A stretch of DNA of 64,000 bases, from contig JAKLMB010000001.1 in NCBI GenBank assembly GCA_022813625.1, positions 558,001 to 622,000 of the forward strand, in the 5' to 3' direction. This DNA comes from Aaosphaeria pasadenensis (taxonomy: Eukaryota > Ascomycota > Dothideomycetes > Pleosporales). Every line of letters begins with the position of its first letter. Position 1 is the stretch's first letter. The notes below the pieces were generated by a model, which was given only the letters and a program-made list of their open reading frames with translations, searched no databases and was not told where the DNA came from. The translations under genes and the position numbers were made by a program. Positions 50,101 to 59,909 of the stretch are shown one piece after another.

Positions 50101-50586
50101 TGCTTCAGCATCCTTCCCAAGTGGAACAATGGTGGTCTCTTCTGAACAATGTGTTCTCACTTTTTCTTCAAATTGTGGCAGGCACAGGACGAAGGAAGCT
50201 CCGGTATCTTTGAAGATGTGTCTCAGGGTATGTTCAGAGGCAACACCACCATCGATTGGAACGTACTGGCAACCGGCCTTTAGTATCGCGAATATCCCAG
50301 ACAACATCTCGAAAGAGCGTTGTACTACAAGACAGACACGCTGTCCGGGACGAAGACCACATTCGATCAGATAGTTGGCTAGTCGATTCGCAGAAACATC
50401 TAATTCCTGATAGGTGATGACATTTTCTTCTAATCTTGCTGCCACCGCTGTGGGATGTGAGTCTACAATGCCCTCAAAGGCTTTGTGGACATTGTTTGTT
50501 GGTACAGGAACAGAGGGACCTCGACCAAATCGTGAAACGAGTACCTGGTCTTCAGGTGAAAGGCCTTCCAATCCATTGAAGATCAT
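47103..50586 (-). CDS. TmpL-type hybrid: adenylation domain + membrane segments + flavin/NAD(P) reductase end
   Basis: Nine exons: 50586-50031, 49980-49846, 49796-49714, 49665-49562, 49498-49444, 49392-49163, 49114-49021, 48967-48926 and 48821-47103. The product is 1005 residues; all eight junctions keep phase. Residues 1-500 are an NRPS-type adenylation domain: IYTSGSTGQPKGV (A3), ICGPTE (A5), FNTGDIV (A7), GRSDDQVKIKGFRVEL (A8) and PNGKVDK (A10). No carrier-protein LGGxS motif follows. After a Gln/Ser-rich linker come about six hydrophobic spans (about 587-805) with His in HIGGIHSG, ELTHRFGGW and LWIHAFLV. A ferredoxin-reductase-like end follows, with VVLVATGSGIGPCLAVVL near 894. The layout is that of TmpL, which in Alternaria brassicicola and Aspergillus fumigatus controls redox balance and was placed near Woronin bodies. 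Which of several paralogues this is remains open. The true start may be further upstream. Confidence 0.85.
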
Positions 50587-51547
50587 CTTGAATGTAGGAT
50601 CATGAACTGTTCTGAAGTCTGGATTGTATTGAAGTACATTAGGTACATAGGGTGGCAGGATGTCTTAAGTATCTTTTACTGGTGACTTGGCTCGTACATA
50701 GATTCAGTGCTGGCTGTGGTTAGTAGCGATAAATTGTATGAACGCACAACAAAGACAAAGCCTGGTCGAAGACCGTCTTAGACTTGACCAGGGCTCAGAA
50801 CCATGATCGCTTGTACTCCATAACCGTTTCATTAATGACGATACCGAGATCCATAGGAAAATATATATTAAAAGAATGGAGACAAATGCATTGATTGTCC
50901 AAAACCTTGCAGTACTTGTTCCGGCGTTAGCTGACCAAGTGCTTTGAAATCGACTCACTTCAAAAAAAGATCGGATCGATTGGACATGAGCTCAGAGGTT
51001 GTATAAAGGTTGCTCGGCGTGCGCGACAAGGGTGACGTTTTATCCTGCAGCAAGCGGGCAGCTACTGCATGCGGAAGGTAAAGATAATCTCCGACCATGA
51101 GGTTGAACGTTGAATCTGGGGTAGCACAAAACAGTACACGGAGACGGTCGAACCGCGCAGACCAGACGATTCGTTTAACTATCTTGCTAGCACGAGGCGC
51201 AGAAGCTTCACTCACATTAGCACCGTAACTGACCATTCACATGGTCAGTCTGGCCTTGATCCATCGTTCTAACTGAATGCAAGGGGTGTATAAGATTAGT
51301 GGTTAGCTGTGCAACATCGAAGATCTTACGAGGTAATGTTTAGGAATATACAGACTAGCTACAGACGGGTACTACAACGCCGCCGATGCCAGGCGCACAC
51401 CTGACTAGATCAGGCTAGATATTGGCTCTGCCTCGAAGTATGGTGTGTTCGATGACAACAAGTGCCCCTGATATAAAACAGTACAAGTGGACAGGTCAAG
51501 ATGATCAAAGGATGCAAGAACTTTCATTGTCAAGGTTTCATTCTCGT
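50587..51547. other. Region between TmpL-like gene and enoyl-CoA hydratase gene
   Basis: About 960 bp that should hold both promoters. The 26 codons directly before the TmpL-like ATG (50664-50587) stay open in the same frame and look coding (DILPPYVPNVLQYN, then PDFRTVHDPTFK), but contain no ATG. This suggests an upstream exon. See the separate entry for a candidate. Confidence 0.55.
50955..51236 (-). other. Coding-like open frame, possible 5' exon or gene remnant
   Basis: 93 codons from an ATG at 51236, with protein-like composition (RIVWSARFDRLRVLFCATP, then GDYLYLPHAVAARLL). Its last codons contain a good donor (GAAGTGAGT at about 50958). I do not recognise a family. It could be a 5' exon of the TmpL-like gene, a small separate gene, or a relic. 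I could not build a complete spliced frame to 50586: the stretch between has stops in all frames over short distances. Confidence 0.3.
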
Positions 51548-52672
51548 ATGGCTTCTGTTGCACTCAACCATATTTTGGTCTCGACTAGCCCGACCGGAGT
51601 GGCTTTGGTCCAACTGAACCGTCCTTCCAAACGAAATGCTCTCTCGCAGGACCTCATCGATGAATTGACAGGGGCTTTGCATCAGCTGGACCGCGACCCA
51701 AATGTACGATCCGTGGTCTTGACCAGTGTCGAGGGATCACCATTCTGTGGCAAGTGTTGAAGATATTAAAGGATGCAATAAATCAATAAACTGACGTAGA
51801 TGCAGCTGGCGCAGACCTCAAAGACCTCGCCCGACTATCTACAGCCGAGGCCTTTCGAATCGGTTGGCTGAAAGATGCAGAGGATGCATTTTCCTCCTTC
51901 CGAAAACCTCTCGTAGCAGCGGTTGACGGCTTCGCGGTGAGTTTGCCTCCGTACTAGTTTCATCGAAGTGACCAGAAGTGACAGCAGTCCGTCAGTTTGG
52001 TGGAGGGTTCGAAATTGCTCTGTTGGTAAGTAGCATTGAATTCGACTGAGATCCCCGATGTACATCATCTGGCCCTGCTAAGCCTCCTCAACATCGATAG
52101 TGTGACATTATCTTTGCCTCCGCAGATGCTCGATTTGGGTTCCCCGAAATCAAGTTGGGCACAATCCCGGGACTCGGTGGTACGCAACGTCTAACGAGGG
52201 CGCTTGGGAAACACAAGGTATGCCACATGCTCGCAATCCATCCCCCCACGGCTTGCCTGGTTTTTATTCAACGTGTGGATTGTCCATATTAACTGGTCAG
52301 GTGTCGGAACTTGTATTAACCGGCTCCGCAATAACGGCAAGCGAACTCTGGAGATGTGGAGTCGTGAACAAAGTTTGCTCGGCTGAAGAGAAAGTCGTAG
52401 ATGAGGCGTCAAAGTTGGCAGAACAGATAGCATCCTTCTCCTCGCCTGCAGTTAGTTTGGCGAAGCAGGCTGTGAAAGCGGGTAAGTCACCCTTGCGAAT
52501 CCTTGAAACCGGAGAATTTGCGGTCTAATTCCAGCAAGCCGAGGCCACGACATTGGATGCGGGGTTGGATATTGAGCGTGCCCTATATTACAGTTCCTTT
52601 TCGCTTGCAGACTGTGCTGAAGGTGTAGCAGCCTTCCTTGAAAAGCGCGCTCCGACCTTCCAGCATAAGTGA
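51548..52672 (+). CDS. Enoyl-CoA hydratase/isomerase family protein
   Basis: Six exons, 51548-51749, 51806-51936, 51996-52025, 52101-52217, 52301-52481 and 52539-52672, give 264 residues (upstream in-frame ATGs at 51440, 51452 and 51512 could lengthen the N-terminus). Splicing rebuilds the crotonase signatures GSPFCAGADLKDLARLS (first oxyanion-hole part) and DGFAFGGGFEIALLCDIIFA (second part), then FGFPEIKLGTIPGLGGTQRL with the Glu expected for hydratase activity. The first intron starts with GCAAGT, a GC-AG intron, and the third exon is only 30 nt. Closest in feel to methylglutaconyl-CoA hydratase-like (AUH) proteins of mitochondria or peroxisomes. No clear PTS1 tail (ends FQHK). Its substrate is unknown. 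Two alternative acceptors near 51797 and 52534 would also read, but give poorer motifs. Confidence 0.87.
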
Positions 52673-54330
52673 TTGTCGTAGGATCCTGTGGGTATGGTGT
52701 CATAGTCTAAGATCGGCGTTTGTAGCTGCTCCTTTCGATTTCAATAAAATGATATCTCTTCTACCTGCCCATGTCATTCTAGTGACCGTTTCATGCTCTG
52801 CAAGATGAGGTTTTGTTGGCGGATAAATTCGCTCTGCATTACCATGACTGGTCATTCTCCGGATTGGCCAAGACTCAACGGCACGGGAGCGATATTATCT
52901 TGCGTTGCCTCTTGTAGCTACTCCGGCTGCTACCGAGCAGCCGATGTGATGCGTTCGCAAGGATCCAAAGGCACATGCGATGAAAGCGAGGGTGGACGGA
53001 GGAGTGTGGAGACGTGTTCAAACACAGGTGCGCAAGGGCTGGGGCGCTTGCTTCTTAAGAACCGCAGCTAACAGTCGAGACCAATGCGATTTGTAACGGC
53101 CATCTTAAGTCACATACATCATCACTACGTAAAGTTAAATTTTTGTAGAGAATGCTAGACTCAGGCACGGCAGTTGGTTAAGTCCACCACTTGATGCAAC
53201 ATACTCCTCCGCTTCCCCACAACTTGAGTACAACTGTAAATCATCTGGAACGTCTTTATGATAGTAACTGGCTACAGTATACATCTGAATGCCTAGGTAC
53301 TCAGTTTGGAAGGAGAAAAATACGTAAAGCCATTAGGCGGCCAGCCTGTCGTGCAACCTCCGTTCATCTTCATAGTTTTTACCAAATTCGTAGTCCAGCA
53401 CTGGACGCAGTCTGATACCGTAACTACAGACCACAATCACGTCAATTATCAAACAAGGACCAGCATCTTTCTGGGTTTGCTGCATGAAGCATTCAGTGTC
53501 GAGGCAAGCCAGGTGAATGTTGGCCTTTTTGAAGGAAAACAACCAACAATCCATTGAGGAAGTGATTGACCGGGAAACTGCAGAAGCTTGGAAGGAGGGG
53601 CTGGAAAATTCGAATGCTAGGGGGTGAGAACGATGAAGGGAATGGAAAAGGTAGGTAGCGGGCGTTGATCCGATCCTCTGCATTATCTTGCCGTGGCCTG
53701 TCAGCAATCCTGACATCTTGCAGCGACAGTCAGGGAAGTGATAGCCAAATGTAGGCAAGTAAATGAGTAGCATCTAGCCGAGCTTCTTCGCTCTCTGCTG
53801 CCCTAACGACATCGAGCTTTCGTACAGACTAGATGAAGTGTACACGTGGTAGATCCAGCATATAGAAAGTCTTTACCTACTTTAAAGATGAGCTTTAAAG
53901 TAATAAGGCATCCTATGTTTACGTGCTGCCCCAGACTTGAACATAGAATGCATGCCAACTTTATATTAGTGACTTTATAATGCCACGTATTTTTGCTGCT
54001 CATGACATTGTTTCCATGCTGTTACGAATATGCCAAGCTTCGTTCGTGAATATCGACATCATATAGGATTGCAGCAACATCAATGATCAAGTAAACATAA
54101 CTAAAAACAGTCTGATTTGATGATCAGTAAGATTTGCGAATTTCATTTTCATTAAAAAGAAACTTAGCACAGACGATAGTTCGAGACTCTCAGAAGCGGG
54201 TTACGATTCATATGACAATGATCACTGGGTTCTCGTTCTCCTTGATTGATTCATCTGTGTAGGATTTAAGTACGAGGAAAAGACAATGCCGGAATGGGAA
54301 ACTGACGTGCTTACAACACGTAAAAAAGCT

Positions 54331-54338
54331 TGACGTCA
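54331..54338. promoter_or_regulatory. Perfect CRE/ATF palindrome TGACGTCA
   Basis: An 8-bp palindrome, the consensus site of bZIP CRE/ATF factors, about 104 bp before the ATG of the PLP enzyme and 27 bp before the TATA box. In fungi such sites are bound by Atf1/AtfA-type stress regulators; binding here is inferred. Confidence 0.5.
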
Positions 54339-54364
54339 TATCACGCCAGCAACATTGCAATCTT

Positions 54365-54370
54365 TATAAA
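54365..54370 (+). promoter_or_regulatory. TATA box of the PLP-enzyme gene
   Basis: TATAAA within CTTTATAAACC, 72 bp before the start codon at 54442. Confidence 0.55.
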
Positions 54371-54441
54371 CCTCAAAAAGACTGGTCCGCCATATAGCAA
54401 ACCCTGTGGAAAATTCAAACTTTTCTGAGAACAACAACAAC

Positions 54442-55584
54442 ATGGCTACGATCGGTGTCCGTCTGCCACGTCCATTTGCGGACATACCTCGCGTGGCTTT
54501 GATGTACCCATACCCCACACCAATTGAACCATTGAACAATCTCACACGCCACCTCTCACAACAATCCAAAGACTCCGGAACCAAAGAAACGCCCAAAATA
54601 TGGATCAAGCACGAAGACACCAATAGCGCTCTCGCCTACGGTGGAAATAAGGTTCGAAAGTTAGAGTACGTGATCGCGGATGCTGTAGCGAAATCAAGCA
54701 CCCACCTTGTCACTGTCGGCGGGGTCCAGAGCAACAGCCAGCGCCAGGTTGCTGCCGCAGGGAACCGGTATGGCATGCGAACGATTTTGACTCCGGATGC
54801 CTCGCTGGGGAATCCTTCGAAGAGTGATCGTGCAGCATATGATGTGGCGGGAAATGTACAGATTGCGTCGCTCTTGAATGCCGAATGGCGTCCATCGACT
54901 GAGAAAGATGCACAAGAAGCGAGGGATACGGGAGGTCTGTCATACGATATTGCTGCGCAGCGGGAGATGGAGAAGGTAAGGGCGGAGGGAGGGACGCCAT
55001 ATTATATACCTTCAGGAGCATCGCTACATCTCCTCGGGGGCTTGGGGTTTGCGCGATGGGCTTTTGAACTCGAGCAGCAGGAGAAGGAGCTGGGTGTGTG
55101 GTGGGACGCTATCGTCGTGTCCTGTGCGAGTGGCAGTACATTGGGTGGGATGGTGGCAGGGTTTAAGCTCATTGAAAAGGAACGAAAGGCGAGTCAAGAT
55201 GGAGCAGCGTCGAAGAAGAGAAGAGTTATTGGCATTCAAGCGACCAGCTGCGACATCTCCGAAACCGAGAGAGTGGTCAATTTTTCGGCCAGAAGCACCG
55301 CGAGGCTTATTGGGCTACAGGAGGACGATATCAAGAGTGAGGATTTCGAACTGATAGGCGAGTACAATGGTGGAGCGTATGGTTTGCTTAATGATGCTAC
55401 CCGAGATGCAATCAAGCTCTTAGCAGAAACGGAAGGAATTCTGACAGACCCGGTATACACTGGCAAGGCTATTTCTGGAGTCATTGGACTGACGCGAAAG
55501 AACGGGTTCAATGGCGTAGAAAATGTCCTCTTCGTCCACACTGGTGGTACCCCAGCTCTAAGCGCATATCCCTCTATGCAATGA
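54442..55584 (+). CDS. PLP enzyme of the ACC deaminase / D-cysteine desulfhydrase family
   Basis: Single exon, 380 residues, fold-type II PLP enzyme. The PLP Lys lies in LAYGGNKVRKLEY (about residue 70), the substrate carboxylate loop in VTVGGVQSNSQRQVAA (about 92-107), and the Gly-rich phosphate loop in CASGSTLGGMVAG (about 230-242). A Tyr sits in EYNGGAYG. Family members split between ACC deaminase (to 2-oxobutyrate and ammonia) and D-cysteine desulfhydrase (to pyruvate, H2S and ammonia). The two positions known to decide this, Glu295 and Leu322 in bacterial ACC deaminase, read as Thr here (YTGKA and HTGGTPAL), which points to desulfhydrase-type chemistry. This is inference from remembered alignments. 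ATG at 54442 is the first in frame. TATA and TGACGTCA sites lie just upstream. Confidence 0.87.
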   Translation: MATIGVRLPRPFADIPRVALMYPYPTPIEPLNNLTRHLSQQSKDSGTKETPKIWIKHEDTNSALAYGGNKVRKLEYVIADAVAKSSTHLVTVGGVQSNSQRQVAAAGNRYGMRTILTPDASLGNPSKSDRAAYDVAGNVQIASLLNAEWRPSTEKDAQEARDTGGLSYDIAAQREMEKVRAEGGTPYYIPSGASLHLLGGLGFARWAFELEQQEKELGVWWDAIVVSCASGSTLGGMVAGFKLIEKERKASQDGAASKKRRVIGIQATSCDISETERVVNFSARSTARLIGLQEDDIKSEDFELIGEYNGGAYGLLNDATRDAIKLLAETEGILTDPVYTGKAISGVIGLTRKNGFNGVENVLFVHTGGTPALSAYPSMQ

Positions 55585-56293
55585 TCAGACTAGAAGATCA
55601 ATGAGATAGAAAGGAGCGAGTAGAACCAAACATCAGCACTTCAAGGCCTTTCGTAACAATATTGATGTATGAGCGACAAACTTTGGAAAGATCTGTACGA
55701 GATTCAATTAGGTGACCTGGGCTGGCTGTTTGAAAGTACATTGTAGTCAGTCAAGGGCAGTCTTAGACCTCGCAATCTAGGTATTCTGGAGTATACAGTA
55801 GTGTAGCCACATAAGAGTATGAAGGCCTTCCAGATGTATTTGCCAAATACAACTGTGGCCTACGGGCATAGCAATTGGCTAACCTGACGTTATCTTCTTA
55901 TCTGTACCTAGTAAGAGAGTCAGGTCCGACAATTTACAAGACTCGCCAAAGCAACATGCCACCTCGTCCAGTATGTATGTTCTCATATTGAGGATTTGCG
56001 GCACAGTTACATATTGCAACGCTCGCTCACATACCAGGGATTCACGCAACGCTGGAAGCAACCACCCGATGTGCTGATCAATTCGACCCCACATGGGCAC
56101 TTGATTAGCATAGATTCCATTACCCCTCCATCCAGCTGATCCATGACTCGCCATTATTGCGCATACATTATTACATAGTAAGCTCTCAACTTCGTACATA
56201 TAAACATTTATTAGATGTATTAATTACATAGCGCTACTTGTACCGTATTTGTTCTTTGGAAAGTGGTGTGGATATTTCAAGTTATCACCCAGA
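55585..56293. other. Intergenic region before the aldehyde dehydrogenase
   Basis: 709 bp; a promoter-sized gap in the cluster. No gene seen. Confidence 0.6.
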
Positions 56294-57846
56294 ATGAGTT
56301 CACCATTGGAGACACAATTGTTGATTAACAACAAGCTCGTCCCGGCCTCCGACGGCGGACAGTTTGAGCTCTTCTCTCCTCATACAGGAGAGGTTGTCGC
56401 AAAAGGTATACATGAACAATCAAGCGTCTTCACTGAATCCATTTGGTCAATTGTCTCGTCACTACAGGATCTACCACTAACAACCCCGTTACAGTCGCGG
56501 AAGCCACTCGTGAGGACGTCGATACAGCCGTAGCAGCCGCGCTCGCGGCCTTCCCATCATGGAGCTCTCTATCGCCTGCCGAGCGCGGAAAACCGCTGAA
56601 GAAGATGGCCGAGCTCGTTGTATCTGAAAAAGACTCTCTCGCCCAGCTCGATGCCCTCGCCATGGGCCGACCCGTAAGCACCTACTTCGACTCAAACTAT
56701 GCGGCCACGCACTTCAATTACTTCGCCGAGGCCGCGTACCCCCAGGGTCACACCAGCTTGAACACGCCCGGATTCTTGAATATGAGCCTCCGGCAGCCGT
56801 TCGGCGTCGTCGCAATTATCATCCCTTGGAACGCTCCATTGGTGTTTTTCTCCAAGAAGGTCGCTCCCGCTGTCGCTGCAGGGAACTGCGTGGTCGTAAA
56901 GAGCAGTGAGAAGGCGCCGTTATCGCCGTGGAAAGTGTCCCAGTGGATCGAGAAGTGTGGGTTTCCTCCCGGCGTGATCAACGTCCTCTCTGGTCATGGT
57001 AATGTTGCCGGAGCTGCTCTGGCCGAACACATGAAGGTCAGGGCACTTTCATTTACGGGTTCAACGCGCACGGGAAGGGCTATCCAGATCGCATCCGCGA
57101 AGAGCAATTTGAAGAAAGTGGTCTTCGAGCTGGGAGGGAAGTCTCCCGCCCTCGTGTTCGAAGATGCGGATATCGAGCGGGCTGCGAAGGAGACCGAAAA
57201 CAGCATTAATTGGAATTCGGGTCAGACATGTATGGCAAACAGCCGCATATATGTGCAAGAGAGCATCAAGGATAAATTCTTAGAAGCGTTCACAAGATTC
57301 GCGAAAACGAGAAGGCTAGGTGACCCTACCAATCCGGATGTGAACCACGGGCCGCAAGCGGATAAGACACAACTTGAGACGGTAAAGAGATACATTGCGC
57401 TGGGCAAAGACGAGGCAGGAACAACAATTGACACGGGTAGCTCGTCTGAAAAGAAAGATAGCAAATCGCTCCTTGTCTCCCCAGTTATCTTCGCCAACGT
57501 ACCTGAAGACTCGCGCTTGACCAAGGAGGAAGTTTTCGGTCCCGTCGTCGTTATAAACACATTTATCGACGAGGCGGAAGCAATTGCGAAAGCTAACGAT
57601 ACTGAATTCGGGCTCTACGCAGCGCTCTACACAAAGGACTTGGAACGCGCTGTCAGGGTGGGGAAGAAACTGGAAAGCGGTATGGTGGGCATCAATTGCA
57701 CTTCGCCAACTGGATGCTGGGACCTGCCGTTTGGAGGGTGGAAGGGTAGTGGAACGGGACGGGAGAGCTTGTTGGATAGTATGGAGCATTATCTGGAGGT
57801 CAAGAGTTTGTATGTCAGGGCACCTGGTATTGGCGGCATTGTTTAG
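56294..57846 (+). CDS. NAD(P)-dependent aldehyde dehydrogenase
   Basis: Two exons, 56294-56405 and 56468-57846, give 496 residues. The 62 bp intron joins GEVVAK to GSTTNNPVTVAEA in phase. ALDH hallmarks: PWNAPLVFFSKKVAPAVAAG with the oxyanion Asn, FTGSTRTGRAI (cofactor loop), FELGGKSP with the general-base Glu, NSGQTCMANSR with the catalytic Cys, and EEVFGPVVVI near the C-terminus. No targeting signal is obvious, so probably cytosolic. It oxidises an aldehyde to the acid. The nearest types are broad-substrate or vanillin/salicylaldehyde-like ALDHs; the exact substrate is unknown. The unspliced frame from 56443 would lack the N-terminal strand, so the two-exon model is preferred. It sits in a + strand run with the PLP enzyme and the isomerase-like gene. 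Confidence 0.93.
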
Positions 57847-58501
57847 TCCCTATTACATTTGATCTGTAGTTCACAGATTGGCGAATCAATCGTCTTCCCA
57901 CAACATCGTAGCTTACTCTCGCTAATCGTGGGATATTGTGAAGCGAGTTCATTGTCGATGAGTCGATGACCCCAAGACCTGGAAATAACACCGACATTGC
58001 TCCTAGTGAACGGCTCGTAGGCGAAGTTTCCGCGCGGAACGGCAGCTACAGAACATGTGTTCCAACATGCTCTAGCGATTCATGGCTACGCCTTCAAATT
58101 GCCAACGATCCGGGCATGAATAATTCAGATCCGATGCTTATCTAGACATCGCATCGCTGATCCATATACACTGCGTTGCGACAGCGGCTCCTTGCTTCCG
58201 AGACAGCCACTCCAAGCGAGGTGGTCATACTTGTGGCGTAGTGAGCGATATGTTGTCCCATGAAAGTGCAGGACAATGGCCTTGTGATAGGAAGATTTGA
58301 GCAGGCAAAAGGTGGGGTTGGATGCTTTCGAAATCAATTGAGCCTCGGCGTTTGTTGATAAGAAGAGCAGGTGTAGTACAAAGCATATATATAAAACTGG
58401 CTTCCTGTTGCTTGTGAACCGGTCTGATGAGGGATACGGGATTTATCGTTCCATATATCTAGTCTCATCAGTGGACGGAGTACTCACGTGACAAGTATTT
58501 C
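57847..58501. other. Promoter region of the isomerase-like gene
   Basis: 655 bp. A strong TATA box is given separately. No gene seen. Confidence 0.6.
58386..58395 (+). promoter_or_regulatory. TATA box (TATATATAAA)
   Basis: TATATATAAA lies 107 bp before the start codon at 58502, a good match for an inducible promoter. Confidence 0.6.
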
Positions 58502-59269
58502 ATGCTTGTGACAGACTGGATGCCGAACTATCACTTCTCCCCACGAGGCACTTTTGCCGTCATACTCCCATCCACGAACGTAGCTGTCGAGGCAGAATAC
58601 AATCAGATGCTTGTCCATGGCATGTCATGGCATAGTGGAAGGATCCTCATCCGCGACCCGAATTTTGATAGCGACGAAAAGTTCGACCAGTTCATGAATG
58701 ACCTTCGGAAGGAGATCGCCAATGCAGTATCAAATGTTATGACGGCACATCCCGACTTCGTGGTCATGGGAATGAGCTCCGAGACCTTCTGGGGCGGCAA
58801 GGCTGGAGCAGCCGAGTTCGAAGCTTTGATGAAAGACTTGACTAGGGGTCTCGACGTCACTACGGGAGCGCAAGCTTGCAATGCAGCTCTGAAGATACTA
58901 GACGCCAAGAGGATCGGGATCATTACGCCGTACCAGACTATCGGAGATGAGCAAGTGCGATCGTATTTCATAGAAGCCGGTTATGAGGTGGTCCATATTT
59001 ACGGATTGAAATGTCCCACCGCGAAATCGATTGCTGATGTCGAACCCGCTAGGTTAAAGGAGGCATTTAGGAAAGTTAATACGCCGGAGATCGATGCTTT
59101 AGTTCAAGCAGGGACAAATCTGTTTTGTGCAAAAGTAGCGGCGGAAATGGAGGTGGAGCTGGGTAAGCCGGTAATTGCGATCAATACGGCGACGGTGTGG
59201 CACGCGTATCGGAGTCGAGGCATCAAGGATCAGATGGGAGGGTTTGGGTGTTTGTTGGAGGAGCATTGA
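58502..59269 (+). CDS. Arylmalonate decarboxylase / maleate cis-trans isomerase-like protein (Asp/Glu racemase superfamily)
   Basis: Single exon, 255 residues (or 249 from the Met of MPNYHFSPRG). Two similar alpha/beta halves: the first with GTFAVILPSTNVAVEAEYNQ and FVVMGMSSETFWGGKAG, the second with RIGIITPYQTIGDEQVRSYF, ALVQAGTNLFCAKVAAE and GKPVIAINTATVWHAYRSRG. This order is that of the AMDase/maleate isomerase group. By analogy it would isomerise or decarboxylate a small dicarboxylate such as maleate, or lyse a related acid. The N-terminal active-site loop (GMSSETF) has no Cys, unlike racemases and maleate isomerases. The nearest C-terminal Cys is in NLFCA, not certainly at the catalytic position. 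No introns, and the family is commonest in bacteria, so past transfer is possible. Lies between the ALDH and the regulator. Confidence 0.8.
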   Translation: MLVTDWMPNYHFSPRGTFAVILPSTNVAVEAEYNQMLVHGMSWHSGRILIRDPNFDSDEKFDQFMNDLRKEIANAVSNVMTAHPDFVVMGMSSETFWGGKAGAAEFEALMKDLTRGLDVTTGAQACNAALKILDAKRIGIITPYQTIGDEQVRSYFIEAGYEVVHIYGLKCPTAKSIADVEPARLKEAFRKVNTPEIDALVQAGTNLFCAKVAAEMEVELGKPVIAINTATVWHAYRSRGIKDQMGGFGCLLEEH

Positions 59270-59909
59270 AGGGGCAACTCGTTTCCTTTTCCTAGTTGCA
59301 TTTTCATAACTTTTGTGTTGCTGCAGTTGAAGGGTTATTGTAGGTGACATTTTATTGACTTCAGCAATCATCGTGAAATGAGATAACCAGGTAGTTACGA
59401 GGAAGTAGGATCTGACTCTAACCCTAAAGCGGATGTTCATGACTCGTGATTCTTGGCTTTCCGGTCCCCGCGCAGCCACAACATCTACTCCTGTCCACCT
59501 CTATCCACCAGTGCCATCCCCGTTCACACCCCTTCTACTGTCTTTTGCTGCTTCTGGCCCAAAAGGTTGTGGGACGGCTTCTAGCACTCTTCTTGCCGTG
59601 CCTTTGATTGGAAACAAGGCGAGGAGCCGAATCTTAGGGCCTGATATCGCCTAGTCTTTCCCAAGCTCTCGCGCGACCTCTCTATTGCACTAGGTGCCTA
59701 CCTATGTAGCCTTACTCTATTCTACCTCTTATGACACCCGATACTCCTCTGTGCCTGTTACTTTTCCTCTACCCGCGACTTTCCCTCCAAAACTTACCAC
59801 CCTCTTGACGCCCCTAGGGGCATCTACATATCCCATGTCTCTGCAAACGTCATGATATCCCGCCCTTCCGCGACCACTCCATCTCGAAGAATCAGCCCCA
59901 CGTCTTACA
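59270..59909. other. Promoter region of the Zn2Cys6 regulator
   Basis: 640 bp, C/T-rich from about 59,480 onward, as in long fungal regulator leaders. No gene seen. Confidence 0.6.

Larger units (their letters stand above)
52673..54441. other. 1.8 kb AT-richer region before the PLP-enzyme gene
   Basis: From about 53,800 to 54,300 the sequence is clearly AT-rich. A 146-codon frame on the minus strand (53333-53773) and others are unsupported. The right end holds a TGACGTCA site and a TATA box (separate entries). Confidence 0.6.

Noticed and set aside
53333..53773. 146-codon minus-strand frame between the hydratase and the PLP enzyme
   Set aside because: Starts at an ATG, but the protein has no recognisable family, His/Ser/Cys-rich random-looking composition and no splice or promoter support.
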